This document shows, one piece after another, positions 23,681-34,798 of a DNA stretch of 47,723 nt. How positions within the stretch are numbered: position 1 is the stretch's first letter; each line of letters begins with the position of its first letter. The notes under the pieces are model-generated. The model searched no databases. It was not told the DNA's origin and saw only the letters and a list, made by a program, of their open reading frames with translations. A program made the position numbers and the translations under genes. Origin of the DNA: Palsa-1392 sp036493915 (lineage in GTDB: Bacteria; Verrucomicrobiota; Verrucomicrobiia; Chthoniobacterales; UBA10450); contig DASXPA010000100.1 in assembly GCA_036493915.1 (NCBI GenBank), forward strand, positions 1 to 47,723, given 5' to 3'.

Positions 23681-26600
23681 GTGGATTCCATTGCGGTCGC
23701 GCTTAACGAAAAATTACTTTCCAGTGCCGGTGGCTGGCAGGCGATGAAAGCCGCGCGCGAGCTCGTCAAAGCCGGCCGCGTCTGCGATGCAACTTATGAT
23801 CCCCCACTCCTCGCCGGCGCCGTGCGCGAAGGGAAATCTTATCGTGCCGGGCTGCGCATCCGCAGCGCGAGCGATCTCGATAACATCTGCACGTGTCGCG
23901 AATCACAGCGGGACGGAAAAATCTGCGCACACTCCCTCGCCGTCGGCCTCGCCTTCCTCGCAAGCATGCAGAGCGGAGCTTCCGCGACGCCGGGGGAGGA
24001 TCCGCATTCGCAAGATCATTCCACGAGGATTCGCAGGAGCTCACCCCTCCAGGCGATCACGTTTTTCTCCGTTGATGAACCGGGAACGACGCCCGCTTTC
24101 TTGCGTCTCATCCTGCCGCCGAACTTCGCCAGCGCCTGGGAAAAGCGGCAGATCATGGTTTGCGCCGAGATCCAAGCCGGTGGTCGCCGCCTTATGCTCG
24201 ACGCGCTGCCGGCTGGTTTACAACCCGGGTACCCGCAGGTTGATCGAGCGATTCTTGAGCAAATTGCGATGTCGTCAGGCGCAACGCCCGCGGGCATGAA
24301 TATTCTCTCGACGACGGCTTTCCTCGACTTACTCCCGCTTTTGCGCGGTTTCGAAAAATTGAGGTTCGGGCGATCGCAGTCCGCACGCGTCGCCGAGCAA
24401 TTTTCCCGACCAAAGTTCAAGGTCGACGCACGGTTCACGATCACCGCAGAGCGCGAGCCTAACGACTGTTTCCTCATCACCGGAACGGAAGCGTGGCTTT
24501 TGCGTGACGCGACCTTTTGCGAAATCGGTCGCAACCTACCTCTTCGCCTAACGAATGCTTTACAGGCACCGATTCACCTCGCCGAGAAAGACGCGCTCGA
24601 GTTCCTCGCGCTCGACCTTCCGCTCTGGCGCGAGTTCGCCGACGTCACTTTGCCGGAGGGAATGAAGCTGCCGATCGTCTCCGTGGCAGAGCCGGGGTTT
24701 ACCCTCCGAATCGAAGGCTCGTTGCAGCACCTGCGGGCGTCGCTCTCTTGCCGTTACGGGAATCAGCGGCCTTTTTTTCCGACCGCCGAGCCGGAGAAAA
24801 ATTTCGTCCTTCGCGACGAGGATAATCGTGACAAACTTCTTCTCCGCAATCTCGCGGCGGAAAAAGCTGCCGTGGAACGCATCGAGGCCGCCGGCTTTCT
24901 CCGAGGCGAAATACGCGATCCCGCAAGAGCCGCACGGTTTTTCGCCTTCTCTTATCCGCGTTTGCCTAACGACTGGATCGTCTCGCTCACGCCGCAGTTG
25001 ACCAAGGCCAGCGACTCGCTCGAGCCGATCGCTCCCGCGATCCACATCGTCGGCACCGGGGAGGATTGGTTCGAACTCCAATATTCGGTCACCAGCGCGG
25101 GCGGCGAACACATTCCGTTGCCCGAAGTGCAGCGCTTGCTCCGCTCCGGGCAAACTCGAATGCAGCTAAAAAGCGGCAAGCAGGCCGTTTTCGATCCTGC
25201 GGCGCTCAACGATTTCGAACAACTGCTCCGGGAGGCCAACCCGCACCAGCGACGACCCGGACTTTTCCGGATCGATAAAATCCAGGCGGGTTACCTAGCG
25301 AACACGGCAGCGGAGATCGGTGCGAAGCTGGTCGATGCCGGACGAACTTTGCACGCAACGGGGGCGGCTCCCGATCTGGGGGCGCTCGGTCAGAAACTGC
25401 GCGACTATCAGCGCACCGGCGTCGCCTGGTTCGCGGCGCTGGCCGAGCAAAAGCTGGGAGGCATTTTGGCCGACGAGATGGGTCTTGGAAAGACGGTGCA
25501 AATGCTTGCCTTCCTCCAGCTGCGCCGAGGCCAGGGACCAGCGTTGATCGTCTGCCCAACCTCGCTCCTGGCGAACTGGGAACGCGAAGCGGCGCGCTTC
25601 ACCCCGGGACTGCGCGTTCTTCTCATCGACGGCACCCAACGAGCAGAAAAAATCGCGCAGCTTTCCCAATTCGATCTCGGCCTAACGAGCTACGGATTGC
25701 TCCGGCGCGATGTCGGGCTTTATGCCGATATCGAGTTCGATTCCGTTGTCCTTGATGAAGCGCAACACATCAAAAATCCCGACACGCAGAACGCGCAGGC
25801 CGCGTTCAATTTGAAGAGCCGGCAGCGCTTCGTTCTCACTGGCACGCCGGTGGAAAATTCGGTGCGCGATCTCTGGTCACTCATGCATTTCGTTGCGCCC
25901 GGCTACCTCGGGAGCCGGAACGATTTCAGCGAGCATTACGAGAAGCCGCTCGCGCGCGGGCCTGAGCCGGCGCTGCAACGCCGGCTCGCGCGCAGGATTC
26001 GACCTTTCCTGCTGCGGCGCCGCAAAGCGGATGTCGTCAAAGAGCTGCCGGCGAAGATCGAGCAGATCATCCCCTGCGATCTCGGGCCGACGCAACGCGC
26101 CACCTACGACGCGCTGCTGCGTGAGATTCAGGCGGGAATAAGCGCCGGACCTAACGATGGCGCGACGCGGATGAGAATGCTGACGGGTCTGCTTCGCCTG
26201 CGCCAGGCATGTTGCGATCTGCGTCTGCTTGGACTCCCGCCAGGCGACAACTCCGCGAAGCTCGATCTCCTCGAAGAATTGCTCGGGGAAATCATCGATG
26301 GCGGCCATCGCGTTCTTATCTTCAGCCAGTTTGTGCAAATGCTTGCGCTCGTCAGGCAACGTCTCGAAGAAAGTGGGACGGCGTTTTGCTACCTCGCCGG
26401 TCAGACTAAAGATCGGCAACAGGAGGTCGATCGTTTTCAAAATCACGAAACGATTCCGGTCTTCCTCATCAGTCTGAAAGCGGGCGGTGTCGGCCTGAAT
26501 CTCTCGGCGGCCGACACGGTGATTCACTTCGATCCGTGGTGGAACGCAGCGGTCGAAGCGCAGGCGACCGATCGCACGCATCGGATCGGCCAGACGAAAG

Positions 26601-26761
26601 TTGTGACCGCCTACAAGCTGATCGCGCGTGCGACGGTGGAGGAGAAAATCCTGCGGCTGCAGGAGCGGAAACGAGAGCTGGCCGGCGCCATGGTGGAGAA
26701 CGAAGAGCCATTGATGGGTGGCCTAACGACGGCCGATTTGGAAGACCTACTCGCAGGTTAA
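23681..26761 (+). CDS. SNF2-family helicase with N-terminal SWIM zinc finger
   Basis: 1026 residues from GTG 23681; no better start is in frame. The SWIM finger is C70-T-C72 ... C82-A-H84, a likely nucleic-acid or protein-binding module. A long middle region without recognisable motifs leads to the SNF2 ATPase: DEMGLGKT (Lys604, Walker A), DEAQH (692-696, Walker B), LTGTPVEN, then the second RecA lobe with FSQFVQML, SLKAGGVGLNLSAADTVIHFDPWWN and a final DRTHRIGQ (motif VI). These proteins are ATP-driven translocases that remodel protein-DNA complexes. The gene holds five full GCCTAACGA copies, the densest cluster in the window, plus an ACCTAACGA. A palindromic element begins 4 bp after the stop. 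Confidence 0.93.
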   Translation: MDSIAVALNEKLLSSAGGWQAMKAARELVKAGRVCDATYDPPLLAGAVREGKSYRAGLRIRSASDLDNICTCRESQRDGKICAHSLAVGLAFLASMQSGASATPGEDPHSQDHSTRIRRSSPLQAITFFSVDEPGTTPAFLRLILPPNFASAWEKRQIMVCAEIQAGGRRLMLDALPAGLQPGYPQVDRAILEQIAMSSGATPAGMNILSTTAFLDLLPLLRGFEKLRFGRSQSARVAEQFSRPKFKVDARFTITAEREPNDCFLITGTEAWLLRDATFCEIGRNLPLRLTNALQAPIHLAEKDALEFLALDLPLWREFADVTLPEGMKLPIVSVAEPGFTLRIEGSLQHLRASLSCRYGNQRPFFPTAEPEKNFVLRDEDNRDKLLLRNLAAEKAAVERIEAAGFLRGEIRDPARAARFFAFSYPRLPNDWIVSLTPQLTKASDSLEPIAPAIHIVGTGEDWFELQYSVTSAGGEHIPLPEVQRLLRSGQTRMQLKSGKQAVFDPAALNDFEQLLREANPHQRRPGLFRIDKIQAGYLANTAAEIGAKLVDAGRTLHATGAAPDLGALGQKLRDYQRTGVAWFAALAEQKLGGILADEMGLGKTVQMLAFLQLRRGQGPALIVCPTSLLANWEREAARFTPGLRVLLIDGTQRAEKIAQLSQFDLGLTSYGLLRRDVGLYADIEFDSVVLDEAQHIKNPDTQNAQAAFNLKSRQRFVLTGTPVENSVRDLWSLMHFVAPGYLGSRNDFSEHYEKPLARGPEPALQRRLARRIRPFLLRRRKADVVKELPAKIEQIIPCDLGPTQRATYDALLREIQAGISAGPNDGATRMRMLTGLLRLRQACCDLRLLGLPPGDNSAKLDLLEELLGEIIDGGHRVLIFSQFVQMLALVRQRLEESGTAFCYLAGQTKDRQQEVDRFQNHETIPVFLISLKAGGVGLNLSAADTVIHFDPWWNAAVEAQATDRTHRIGQTKVVTAYKLIARATVEEKILRLQERKRELAGAMVENEEPLMGGLTTADLEDLLAG

Positions 26762-26764
26762 ACC

Positions 26765-26925
26765 TCCGGGGAGGACGGGTTGTTAACCCGTCGTTCGGCG
26801 CAGTCTGCGCCTAACACTCGCAGCGTGATGCGAAACTTGATGTTTCCATTACGCATTGCACTGCGCGCAAAAATGCAGCGGACAGACTGTCCGCTGCGAC
26901 GGGTTAACAACCCGTCCTCCCCGGA
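26765..26925. mobile_element. MITE-like palindromic element with perfect 29-bp terminal inverted repeats
   Basis: 161 bp with termini 26765-26793 and 26897-26925 that are exact reverse complements over 29 bp (outer end TCCGGGGAGGACGGG). Inside are two further perfect hairpins: GGCGCAG-T-CTGCGCC at 26797-26811 and an 11-bp-arm palindrome at 26875-26897 (arm GCAGCGGACAG). No target-site duplication is evident. A diverged copy lies at 29687-29879, so the pair brackets the permease gene. It encodes no protein. Besides mobility, it could work as a strong terminator after the helicase gene. The stretch 26926-27002 up to the permease start has no other visible feature. Confidence 0.7.
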
Positions 26926-27002
26926 AGAAGAACGAAGAAGGCGCCTTTGGGAGAACGCGAAAGTTTGAATCCAAACCTCGCGCCGACTGCATCTCATCGT
27001 CG

Positions 27003-29543
<2,541 letters not shown>

Positions 29544-29908
29544 TTCGAGGGTCGGCGCTTCGCCTGCCCCGATGCACCATCGATCCGGAAGAAGTCCAGT
29601 TGGACGAAGTGCTGGAGATGCCGTCCGTCGAGCAGCGCGATCTAAACTTCTTGCCGCCACGCTACCAAAACGTCGCTAGAAGAGATTCCGAGGAGGACGG
29701 GCTGTCAGCCCGTCGTTCGGCGCAGCCTGCGCCGAACTGGTCGGAGAGGGCGGTTCCTGATTAGGAAACGCCCCGAACGCCAAGACCCGAATTGTGCCTA
29801 ACGACCTCCTAAAAGGTTTCTTCGCGCGGTGGGAGCAGACTGCCTCCCGCGACCTGCCAACAAGCCCGTCCTCCCCGGAGATACAAAGCCGCCTAACAAG
29901 CGCGTGCG
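29544..29908. other. 365-bp gene-free stretch between permease and small membrane protein
   Basis: The first 140 bp contain a short open stretch, IDPEEVQLDEVLEMPSVEQR and following on the plus strand at about 29578-29670, that reads protein-like but has no credible start and runs into the repeat. It may be a gene remnant that I cannot identify. The rest is mainly the diverged palindromic element (29687-29879). A GCCTAACGA copy at 29796 lies inside that element, one of few outside genes. Confidence 0.4.
29687..29879. mobile_element. MITE-like palindromic element, diverged second copy
   Basis: The left end GAGGAGGACGGGCTGTCAGC and right end GCCCGTCCTCCCCGGA match the termini of the element at 26765-26925. 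The left side keeps the GTTCGGCGCAG.CTGCGCC hairpin, with C in place of T at the centre. The interior is longer and more altered, for example GGGAGCAGACTGCCTCCC in place of the second palindrome. It looks like an older copy of the same family. Confidence 0.6.
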
Positions 29909-30151
29909 TCAGTCAATCTCGGGCGTTTGCAACGACGCCACGGCGATGCCGATGGCAGCCTCCGCAAGGTAAACCCCGCGGGCGGTGTTGGGATGTTCCG
30001 CGAGTTCTTCGGTGGCGGCGCGCGCCAGCTCCGGACCGAAATGCCAGAGGAGAGAATGCCAGCGCGGCTTGATCAGTCCCATGACGCCGTCGCCGATAAG
30101 AAAGAGGGCGCCCAGCTGAATCAAACGCCGGACGATGAGATTGTTTGTCAT
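29909..30151 (-). CDS. Small membrane-associated protein
   Basis: 80 residues from ATG 30151. The N-terminus MTNNLIVRRLIQLGALFLIGDGVMGLIKP is hydrophobic and likely a membrane helix; the middle, HSLLWHFGPELARAATEELAEHP, is amphipathic; a second hydrophobic stretch is VYLAEAAIGIAVASL. It resembles small uncharacterised membrane proteins that pair a glycine-rich helix with a short tail. No named family is recognised. It lies 66 bp downstream of the gene for an exported Pro-rich protein on the same strand and may share its transcript. Confidence 0.5.
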   Translation of the reverse strand: MTNNLIVRRLIQLGALFLIGDGVMGLIKPRWHSLLWHFGPELARAATEELAEHPNTARGVYLAEAAIGIAVASLQTPEID

Positions 30152-30217
30152 CCGCTTCTATGGCGCGAGCGGCCGGAAGTTTCAAACGGATCGTGGATGG
30201 CAGCTTTCTCAGGGGAG

Positions 30218-30811
30218 CTAGGGACCGGCTCGCTCGGAGATAACGGCGACAATCTCGAGCTCGTTAGGCAATTTCCGCTGAAGAACGAGCGTGCGCAGGA
30301 GTTCGCCCGAGCTGTGCCGGGCGCCGTTGCGCAGTTCGTAGCGAAGCGGAAAAATGACCCGCGCGCGACCATCTGGCTGGGTCTGGATCTGGATCTCACC
30401 TCCCAGGCTAAAATGGCGTTCCGGCCAGCGCGCATCATATCGAGCGAGATCGCGGCGGATTTCTTCCCGTGAAATCTGTCGTTGGCCGAAGTAGTCGACG
30501 TGCTCGGCGAAAAATTTCAGCTCCGCCTCGACATCCGGAGCGCTACTCGCCTGGAGGAAAGCGATAATAAACCGGCGCACCTGTTCGCGTTGAAAAGGAA
30601 CCGGCACCGGCGGCGTCAACTGCGGCGGAGCGGGCGGTGGATTTTCCGGCAGCGGCGGAGGCGGACCGTGCGGCTCCAAACTGTGCGGCGGCCGCACATC
30701 CGCGAACGGCGCGCGGTCGTTAGGCTGAGGGGCGCCCGCTATCTCCGCCTTCGCAAACGCAACACTGGCGACAAGCTGGAGGACGAAGAGGAGAGCGAAA
30801 ATGCGTTGCAC
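30218..30811 (-). CDS. Exported Pro-rich protein with NTF2/SnoaL-like domain
   Basis: 197 residues from GTG 30811. Signal peptide at 1-20 (MQRIFALLFVLQLVASVAFA), then a Pro-rich linker (HGPPPPLPENPPPAPPQLTPP), then a domain of about 115 residues with VRRFIIAFLQASSAPDVEAELKFFAEHVDYFGQRQISREEI and YDARWPERHFSL. The latter has the helix-then-curved-sheet look of NTF2-like proteins often found as C-terminal modules of secreted proteins and kinases. Function unknown; the domain usually binds a small ligand. It is divergent from menA with 94 bp between. TCGTTAGGC copies at 30261 and 30717 lie inside. Confidence 0.65.
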   Translation of the reverse strand: MQRIFALLFVLQLVASVAFAKAEIAGAPQPNDRAPFADVRPPHSLEPHGPPPPLPENPPPAPPQLTPPVPVPFQREQVRRFIIAFLQASSAPDVEAELKFFAEHVDYFGQRQISREEIRRDLARYDARWPERHFSLGGEIQIQTQPDGRARVIFPLRYELRNGARHSSGELLRTLVLQRKLPNELEIVAVISERAGP

Positions 30812-30905
30812 GTTGCTCCCTTAAATTCACCGCGCCGAACGGAATCGCAACGAACGCTCGCGCGAAATTGCAACCATCCGATTTGCGGAGAAGAGTCATC
30901 GACGG

Positions 30906-31784
30906 ATGCGCCTAACGACCCTCGGACGCGCCACGCGCGCCTACTCGCTGCCCGCCAGCATCGTCCCCGTTCTGCTCGGGACGGTCCTCGCGGCGCGTGG
31001 CCTCGGGATGGGCGGACAGCGACGATTCGACGTCGCGACCTTTCTGCTCGTGCTCTTCGGAGCTGTTCTCGCACATGTCGGCGCGAATGTTCTAAACGAC
31101 TACTTCGATTTTGTGAAAGGTGTCGACACGCGACCGGAACATGGCAGCGGCGTGATCACGAGCGGCGCGATGACGTCGCCGCAAGCGTTGGCGTATTCAT
31201 TGGTTTTGCTGGCGGGCGCGGCGGTTTGCGGCTTCTTCATTTTGCATCTGCATCCCGATCTCGTGCTGACGCTGGCGATGATCGGCCTGGCGTGCGCGGT
31301 TCTATACTCCGCGTTACTGAAACGCTACGGTCTGGGCGAGCCGCTGATTATTCTGTCATTCGGGATTGGCCTGACGCTGGGCGCTTATGGCGTGCAGGTG
31401 CCAGTGCTAACCCAGCGCGGCTGTTGGCTGGCGGCGCTTTATTCCCTGCCGATTTGTCTGCTCGTGGATGCGATTCTGCACGCGAATAATTTGCGAGACG
31501 CGCATGACGATCGGACCTCGAATGTGCGGACGATGGCGAACCTGCTTTCTCCGGCGGCGAGCCAGCGCTGGCAGCTGGTGTTGCTTTTTGGGCCGCTTGT
31601 TTTTGTGATCGCGGGAGTCGTCAGCGGTTGGCTGCCGATTTGGTGTCTGGCTACGCTCGCGGCGACGCCTCTGCTTATTCGCGCGGCTCGCACCGGCAGT
31701 GTCGAGGGCACAGCGCAGACGCATCTGGTCTTCGGTTTGCTTTACGTCGGCTCGCTGCTCCTGCAGCCGCTTTTGCTGAGATGA
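30906..31784 (+). CDS. menA: 1,4-dihydroxy-2-naphthoate polyprenyltransferase (MenA, UbiA superfamily)
   Basis: 292 residues with about eight or nine membrane helices. Both prenyl-diphosphate-binding motifs are present: N64-D-Y-F-D68-F-V-K-G-V-D74 and N195-L-R-D198-A-H-D-D202. MenA joins the polyprenyl tail to 1,4-dihydroxy-2-naphthoate, making demethylmenaquinone in the inner membrane. Start ATG 30906 is followed at once by a GCCTAACGA copy (30910), which codes for L-T. The stop (31782-31784) lies 1 bp before a palindromic repeat that separates it from the convergent hydroxylase gene. With ispH in the window it points to menaquinone use and the MEP route. Confidence 0.9.
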   Translation: MRLTTLGRATRAYSLPASIVPVLLGTVLAARGLGMGGQRRFDVATFLLVLFGAVLAHVGANVLNDYFDFVKGVDTRPEHGSGVITSGAMTSPQALAYSLVLLAGAAVCGFFILHLHPDLVLTLAMIGLACAVLYSALLKRYGLGEPLIILSFGIGLTLGAYGVQVPVLTQRGCWLAALYSLPICLLVDAILHANNLRDAHDDRTSNVRTMANLLSPAASQRWQLVLLFGPLVFVIAGVVSGWLPIWCLATLAATPLLIRAARTGSVEGTAQTHLVFGLLYVGSLLLQPLLLR

Positions 31785-31785
31785 C

Positions 31786-31867
31786 GTTGTAGCCGGGGGC
31801 GGTGAACCTGGCCGCTCTGATGTTCTCCAAAGCTCTGCCACCCCAGCTCACCGCCCTCGGCTACAAC
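31786..31867. repeat. GTTGTAGCCGGGG inverted-repeat element, copy 2 (between convergent genes)
   Basis: Left arm GTTGTAGCCGGGGGCGGTGA (31786-31805) and right arm TCACCGCCCTCGGCTACAAC (31848-31867) pair with one mismatch over 20 bp. It fills the space between menA and the convergent hydroxylase gene, and the hydroxylase stop codon is formed at its right border, where GTTGTAG is repeated. It probably works as a two-way terminator here. It is related to 10662-10735. Confidence 0.7.
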
Positions 31868-33603
31868 TACAACGTGTGCGCTCGCGCTGCCTGTTTGTGA
31901 TAGGTCACGAGGCGGAAGCCCCATTCGATGAGCGTGGCGATGTCTTTGTCGGCAGCTTTTCGCGCGTTGAGGAATTGCGCAATCTTTCCTTTGAGCGGCT
32001 TTTGCTCTTCGATTTCGTCGAGGATTTCGTAAATCTCCATGGAAAGAAGCCAGTCGTCAGGGTGCTCGGCCTGCTGCGTTTCCCAGATTTCGCCGAGGCG
32101 TTCATAGCCGGTCTTGCGCGTGCGAATGTCGCGCACCTGCCGATAGAGGCTCTCAAGTTTTCGCCGTCTGGCGTCTGAAGGATTTTTGATTGTGCGCTCT
32201 TTCGGAACGAGCGCGACCTGGTTGTAGGCATCTTTGTCGGCCGCGCCGTTAAAGACGGAGACGATGCCCTCGCCGACCGCCATGTCGTAGCCGCCCCAGG
32301 CGGGATCGAAGAGGATCTGATCGCCGAGTTTCGCGGTGCAATTTGAGAACGTGATCAGGAGCATTCGGCCGTTGCGGCGCAGCAGTTTCTCGACTTTTCC
32401 TTCGACCACGATGCCGCTCTCGAATTCGAGCCGCGCTGGCTCGCCTTCCTTGATCTCGGTTTGTTTCCATCTTCCGATCGGCGAGCCGAAGCCGTCCTTG
32501 TGATAATCGCGACCGTGCCCGGCGATCTCCTTGTCGTGAAAGGCTAGCGCGGTCGGACCGGTCGTCCGCAGGTAAATCGGTTCGTCGTTAGGCCCGGTCA
32601 GTACCTCGGTGAAGGTGCCCGACACCTGCAGGCCGGAGTCGTATTCGCAGGTCGCGGTGTTGTTACTGTCGATTGCTTTCTGAATGCCTTCGCGGCCGCC
32701 AAGGCGGAAGGCCGTGCTGCTCGCAAACTGCTCGAGGACATCGGCAAGTTGCTTGAAATCCTTCGTCACAAAAAGCTGCGGCTGCTTCGTTGTGATGTCG
32801 AAGGCCGTCTCTGCCGCGCCTAACGAATATGGAATCTTCTTCACCTGCGGTTCGAGGCAGGAAACCGATTCGCCGATCGAGGAGAGCAACCCGGCGCCGT
32901 AAATTTTTGGGTTATCCATCGGCCCGATGAGTCCGTATTCGACCGTCCACCAATGGAGGCGCGAGAGTAGCGCCATCTCCGAAGGTTCGCCGAGATTCTT
33001 TTGACGTTCTTCGACCAACTTGGTGGCTTCGGCGAGTTCGTTAGGCTCGGGGTTCGGCAACTCCTTTAGAATCGAGAGATGGCGAATCGCTTCGTAAAGT
33101 TCGAAGTCCTTTTTCGACGACATCGCCTTCGCGCCGACTTCGCCGAAGCGCTGCAGATAATCGGCATACTCTTGGTCGACGATGATCGGCGCGTGCCCCG
33201 CGGCTTCGTGAACGATGTCGGGCGCGGGGGTGTATTCGATGTGATTGATCTGCCGCATATCGCAGGCGATCACGAGCACGCGGTAAGCCTGGAATTCCAT
33301 GAAAGCCGCCGGGGGAATGAAGCCGTCCACAGCGACGCAGCCCCAGCCGATCTTGCCGAGGATTTCATTCATCTCGTCGATACGCGGGATGCGGTCGAAG
33401 GAGATGCCAGTATCGAGCAGGCCCCGGAAGTAGAGTTTGTGGGCGTATTCCTTCAGGAAAAAAACGTTCTGCCGCATGATGAAACGCCAGACCGCGTGAT
33501 CGACCGGGGTGTAATCGTCGTAGCGCTGATCAACCGCGAACTGGAGCAGATGTTTCGGGAGCGCGGCGACGGCGGCGTTGGTGGATTTGGTGATGTCCTT
33601 CAT
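31867..33603 (-). CDS. Biopterin-dependent aromatic amino acid hydroxylase (long form, phenylalanine 4-monooxygenase-like)
   Basis: 578 residues. The catalytic domain occupies about the first 330; iron ligands are His132 and His137 in PDIVHEAAGHAP and Glu222 in WWTVEYG. Classic bacterial PhhA is only about 260-300 residues. This long form adds a region of about 250 residues with beta-rich (VSGTFTEVLTGPNDEPIYLRTTGPTALAF) and helical parts (LESLYRQVRDIRTRKTGYERL) of unknown role. It would hydroxylate Phe, or perhaps Tyr or Trp, with tetrahydropterin and O2. Start ATG 33603. GCCTAACGA-type copies lie at 32585, 32818 and 33048. The TAG stop is formed by the repeat at its end. Confidence 0.85.
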   Translation of the reverse strand: MKDITKSTNAAVAALPKHLLQFAVDQRYDDYTPVDHAVWRFIMRQNVFFLKEYAHKLYFRGLLDTGISFDRIPRIDEMNEILGKIGWGCVAVDGFIPPAAFMEFQAYRVLVIACDMRQINHIEYTPAPDIVHEAAGHAPIIVDQEYADYLQRFGEVGAKAMSSKKDFELYEAIRHLSILKELPNPEPNELAEATKLVEERQKNLGEPSEMALLSRLHWWTVEYGLIGPMDNPKIYGAGLLSSIGESVSCLEPQVKKIPYSLGAAETAFDITTKQPQLFVTKDFKQLADVLEQFASSTAFRLGGREGIQKAIDSNNTATCEYDSGLQVSGTFTEVLTGPNDEPIYLRTTGPTALAFHDKEIAGHGRDYHKDGFGSPIGRWKQTEIKEGEPARLEFESGIVVEGKVEKLLRRNGRMLLITFSNCTAKLGDQILFDPAWGGYDMAVGEGIVSVFNGAADKDAYNQVALVPKERTIKNPSDARRRKLESLYRQVRDIRTRKTGYERLGEIWETQQAEHPDDWLLSMEIYEILDEIEEQKPLKGKIAQFLNARKAADKDIATLIEWGFRLVTYHKQAARAHTL

Positions 33604-33807
33604 AAGCAGTTTCTGTTTTGAAAATCGAGTCGCGCCGCGCTCGGCGGCAGGCCGAGCTTAAACTAGGACCGATCGCGTCCCGGGCAAGTGCGGTGCCCGG
33701 AAGCTAACGAAGGTCCGAAGCTGAGTGTTCGCGTGCTGCTCGTAGCGATGAGACCTCGCGACAAACGCGAGGGAAAAGTATTCGTGCAAAAAAGTTGCAT
33801 TAGGCTT
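33604..33807. other. Divergent intergenic region between hydroxylase and TrmB-like genes
   Basis: About 200 bp holding promoters for two divergent genes. A hairpin-capable TCCCGGGCA ... TGCCCGG (33678-33700) resembles the terminator at 36486-36510, which begins the same way (GCGTCCCGGGCAA). No gene and no clear -35/-10 pair can be called. Confidence 0.35.
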
Positions 33808-33828
33808 TGTTGTCATGCATTAACAACA
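33808..33828. promoter_or_regulatory. Operator-like inverted repeat at the trmB-like start
   Basis: TGTTGT-N9-ACAACA with AT-rich centre CATGCATTA, ending 1 bp before the ATG of the TrmB-family regulator. TrmB proteins bind AT-rich palindromes, so autoregulation is plausible (inference from position and symmetry only). Confidence 0.45.
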
Positions 33829-33829
33829 T

Positions 33830-34690
33830 ATGCGAAACGACGACGTTCAGGCGAAACTCGAAAAATGGGGCCTCTCCAAAGCCCAGGCCCAAGTCTATCT
33901 CGCCCTCGTCTCGCATCCGAAAACGCTCGGAGCCTCAGCCCTCGCTGCCGCGGCTGGCGTTCCCAGGCCAAGCGTTTACTCCGTCATCTCGTCGCTCGTC
34001 GACAAAGGCATGGTCCGAAACGGAGAAGGCTACGGAAGCCGATTTGCCGCGCTGCCTCCCGAGGAGGCTCTGCCCCACTTGATGGCGGCAGACAAAGAGC
34101 GCGTCGCGGAACGCGAAATTCTGACCGGCGAGCTGGTTCGAGGTCTCGGTTTGCTGGCGGGTCAGAAGGAGAAGTCATCGGGCACAAACCTCATCGAAGT
34201 GTTGCGTGATCCGCGCGCGGTTGAGGCGGGATTTCGAAAATTGCAGCGCGAAGCCACCAAGGAAGTCCACACCCTGGTCAAGGGGCCGTTCGTTTTGAAG
34301 AAGCTCAACCGCAAGGGCAACCCCGCCGAACAGGAAAGTCTGGGACGCGGCGTAAAACATCGGGCGATCTACGAGTCCGCCCTGCTCGCAGACGAAAATG
34401 TCGCGCCCTTTCTGGAAAACTGGATCGCGGCCGGCGAAGAAGCACGGTCGTTTGACGGCGAGCTTCCGCTCAAGCTGGTCCTGTTCGACAGCAAGACCGC
34501 CTGGGTGCCGCTCGAGACAAACGCCGTCCGCCATCCCGTTGTCACTGTTTTGATCCGGCATCATGCCTTGGGTCAGGCTCTGCGGCTCCTCTTCGACTAC
34601 CTCTGGCAGGAATCGAAGCCCATCACCTTCGCGCGGAAGGGCACCCCAAAACGGAAAAAAAAGAGTCCGCGCGCCTCGAGCGGAAACTGA
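33830..34690 (+). CDS. TrmB-family transcriptional regulator
   Basis: 286 residues. The N-terminal winged helix is textbook TrmB: EKWGLSKAQAQVYLALVSHPKTLGASALAAAAGVPRPSVYSVISSLVDKGMV (about 10-61), with the recognition helix around VPRPSVYSVI. The C-terminal part (NLIEVLRDPRAVEAGFRKLQREATKEVHTLVKGP) fits the effector-binding region, a PLD-like fold that in archaeal relatives senses sugars. A basic tail KRKKKSPRASS closes it. It precedes the HAF-repeat protein gene by 108 bp on the same strand and may control it. No GCCTAACGA copy is present. Confidence 0.88.
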   Translation: MRNDDVQAKLEKWGLSKAQAQVYLALVSHPKTLGASALAAAAGVPRPSVYSVISSLVDKGMVRNGEGYGSRFAALPPEEALPHLMAADKERVAEREILTGELVRGLGLLAGQKEKSSGTNLIEVLRDPRAVEAGFRKLQREATKEVHTLVKGPFVLKKLNRKGNPAEQESLGRGVKHRAIYESALLADENVAPFLENWIAAGEEARSFDGELPLKLVLFDSKTAWVPLETNAVRHPVVTVLIRHHALGQALRLLFDYLWQESKPITFARKGTPKRKKKSPRASSGN

Positions 34691-34798
34691 AAACCGCGCT
34701 CAGAAGGAGTTCATCCTCACGACCAAATTCGTTTTCCACCAGCACACCACCACCAACAAACAAACCGTCAACCTCAACAACCAACCATCGAAAACCGT
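34691..34798 (+). promoter_or_regulatory. A/C-rich leader without Shine-Dalgarno
   Basis: The 75 bp before the HAF-protein start are almost free of G (CACCACCACCAACAAACAAA and similar), giving an unstructured A/C-rich leader with no GGAG-type site near ATG 34799. This points to initiation that does not depend on a Shine-Dalgarno pairing. Confidence 0.45.

Noticed and set aside
26765..26925. Attachment site or transposon end with target duplication
   Set aside because: No direct repeat flanks the element and no transposase is near, so only a MITE-like status is claimed.
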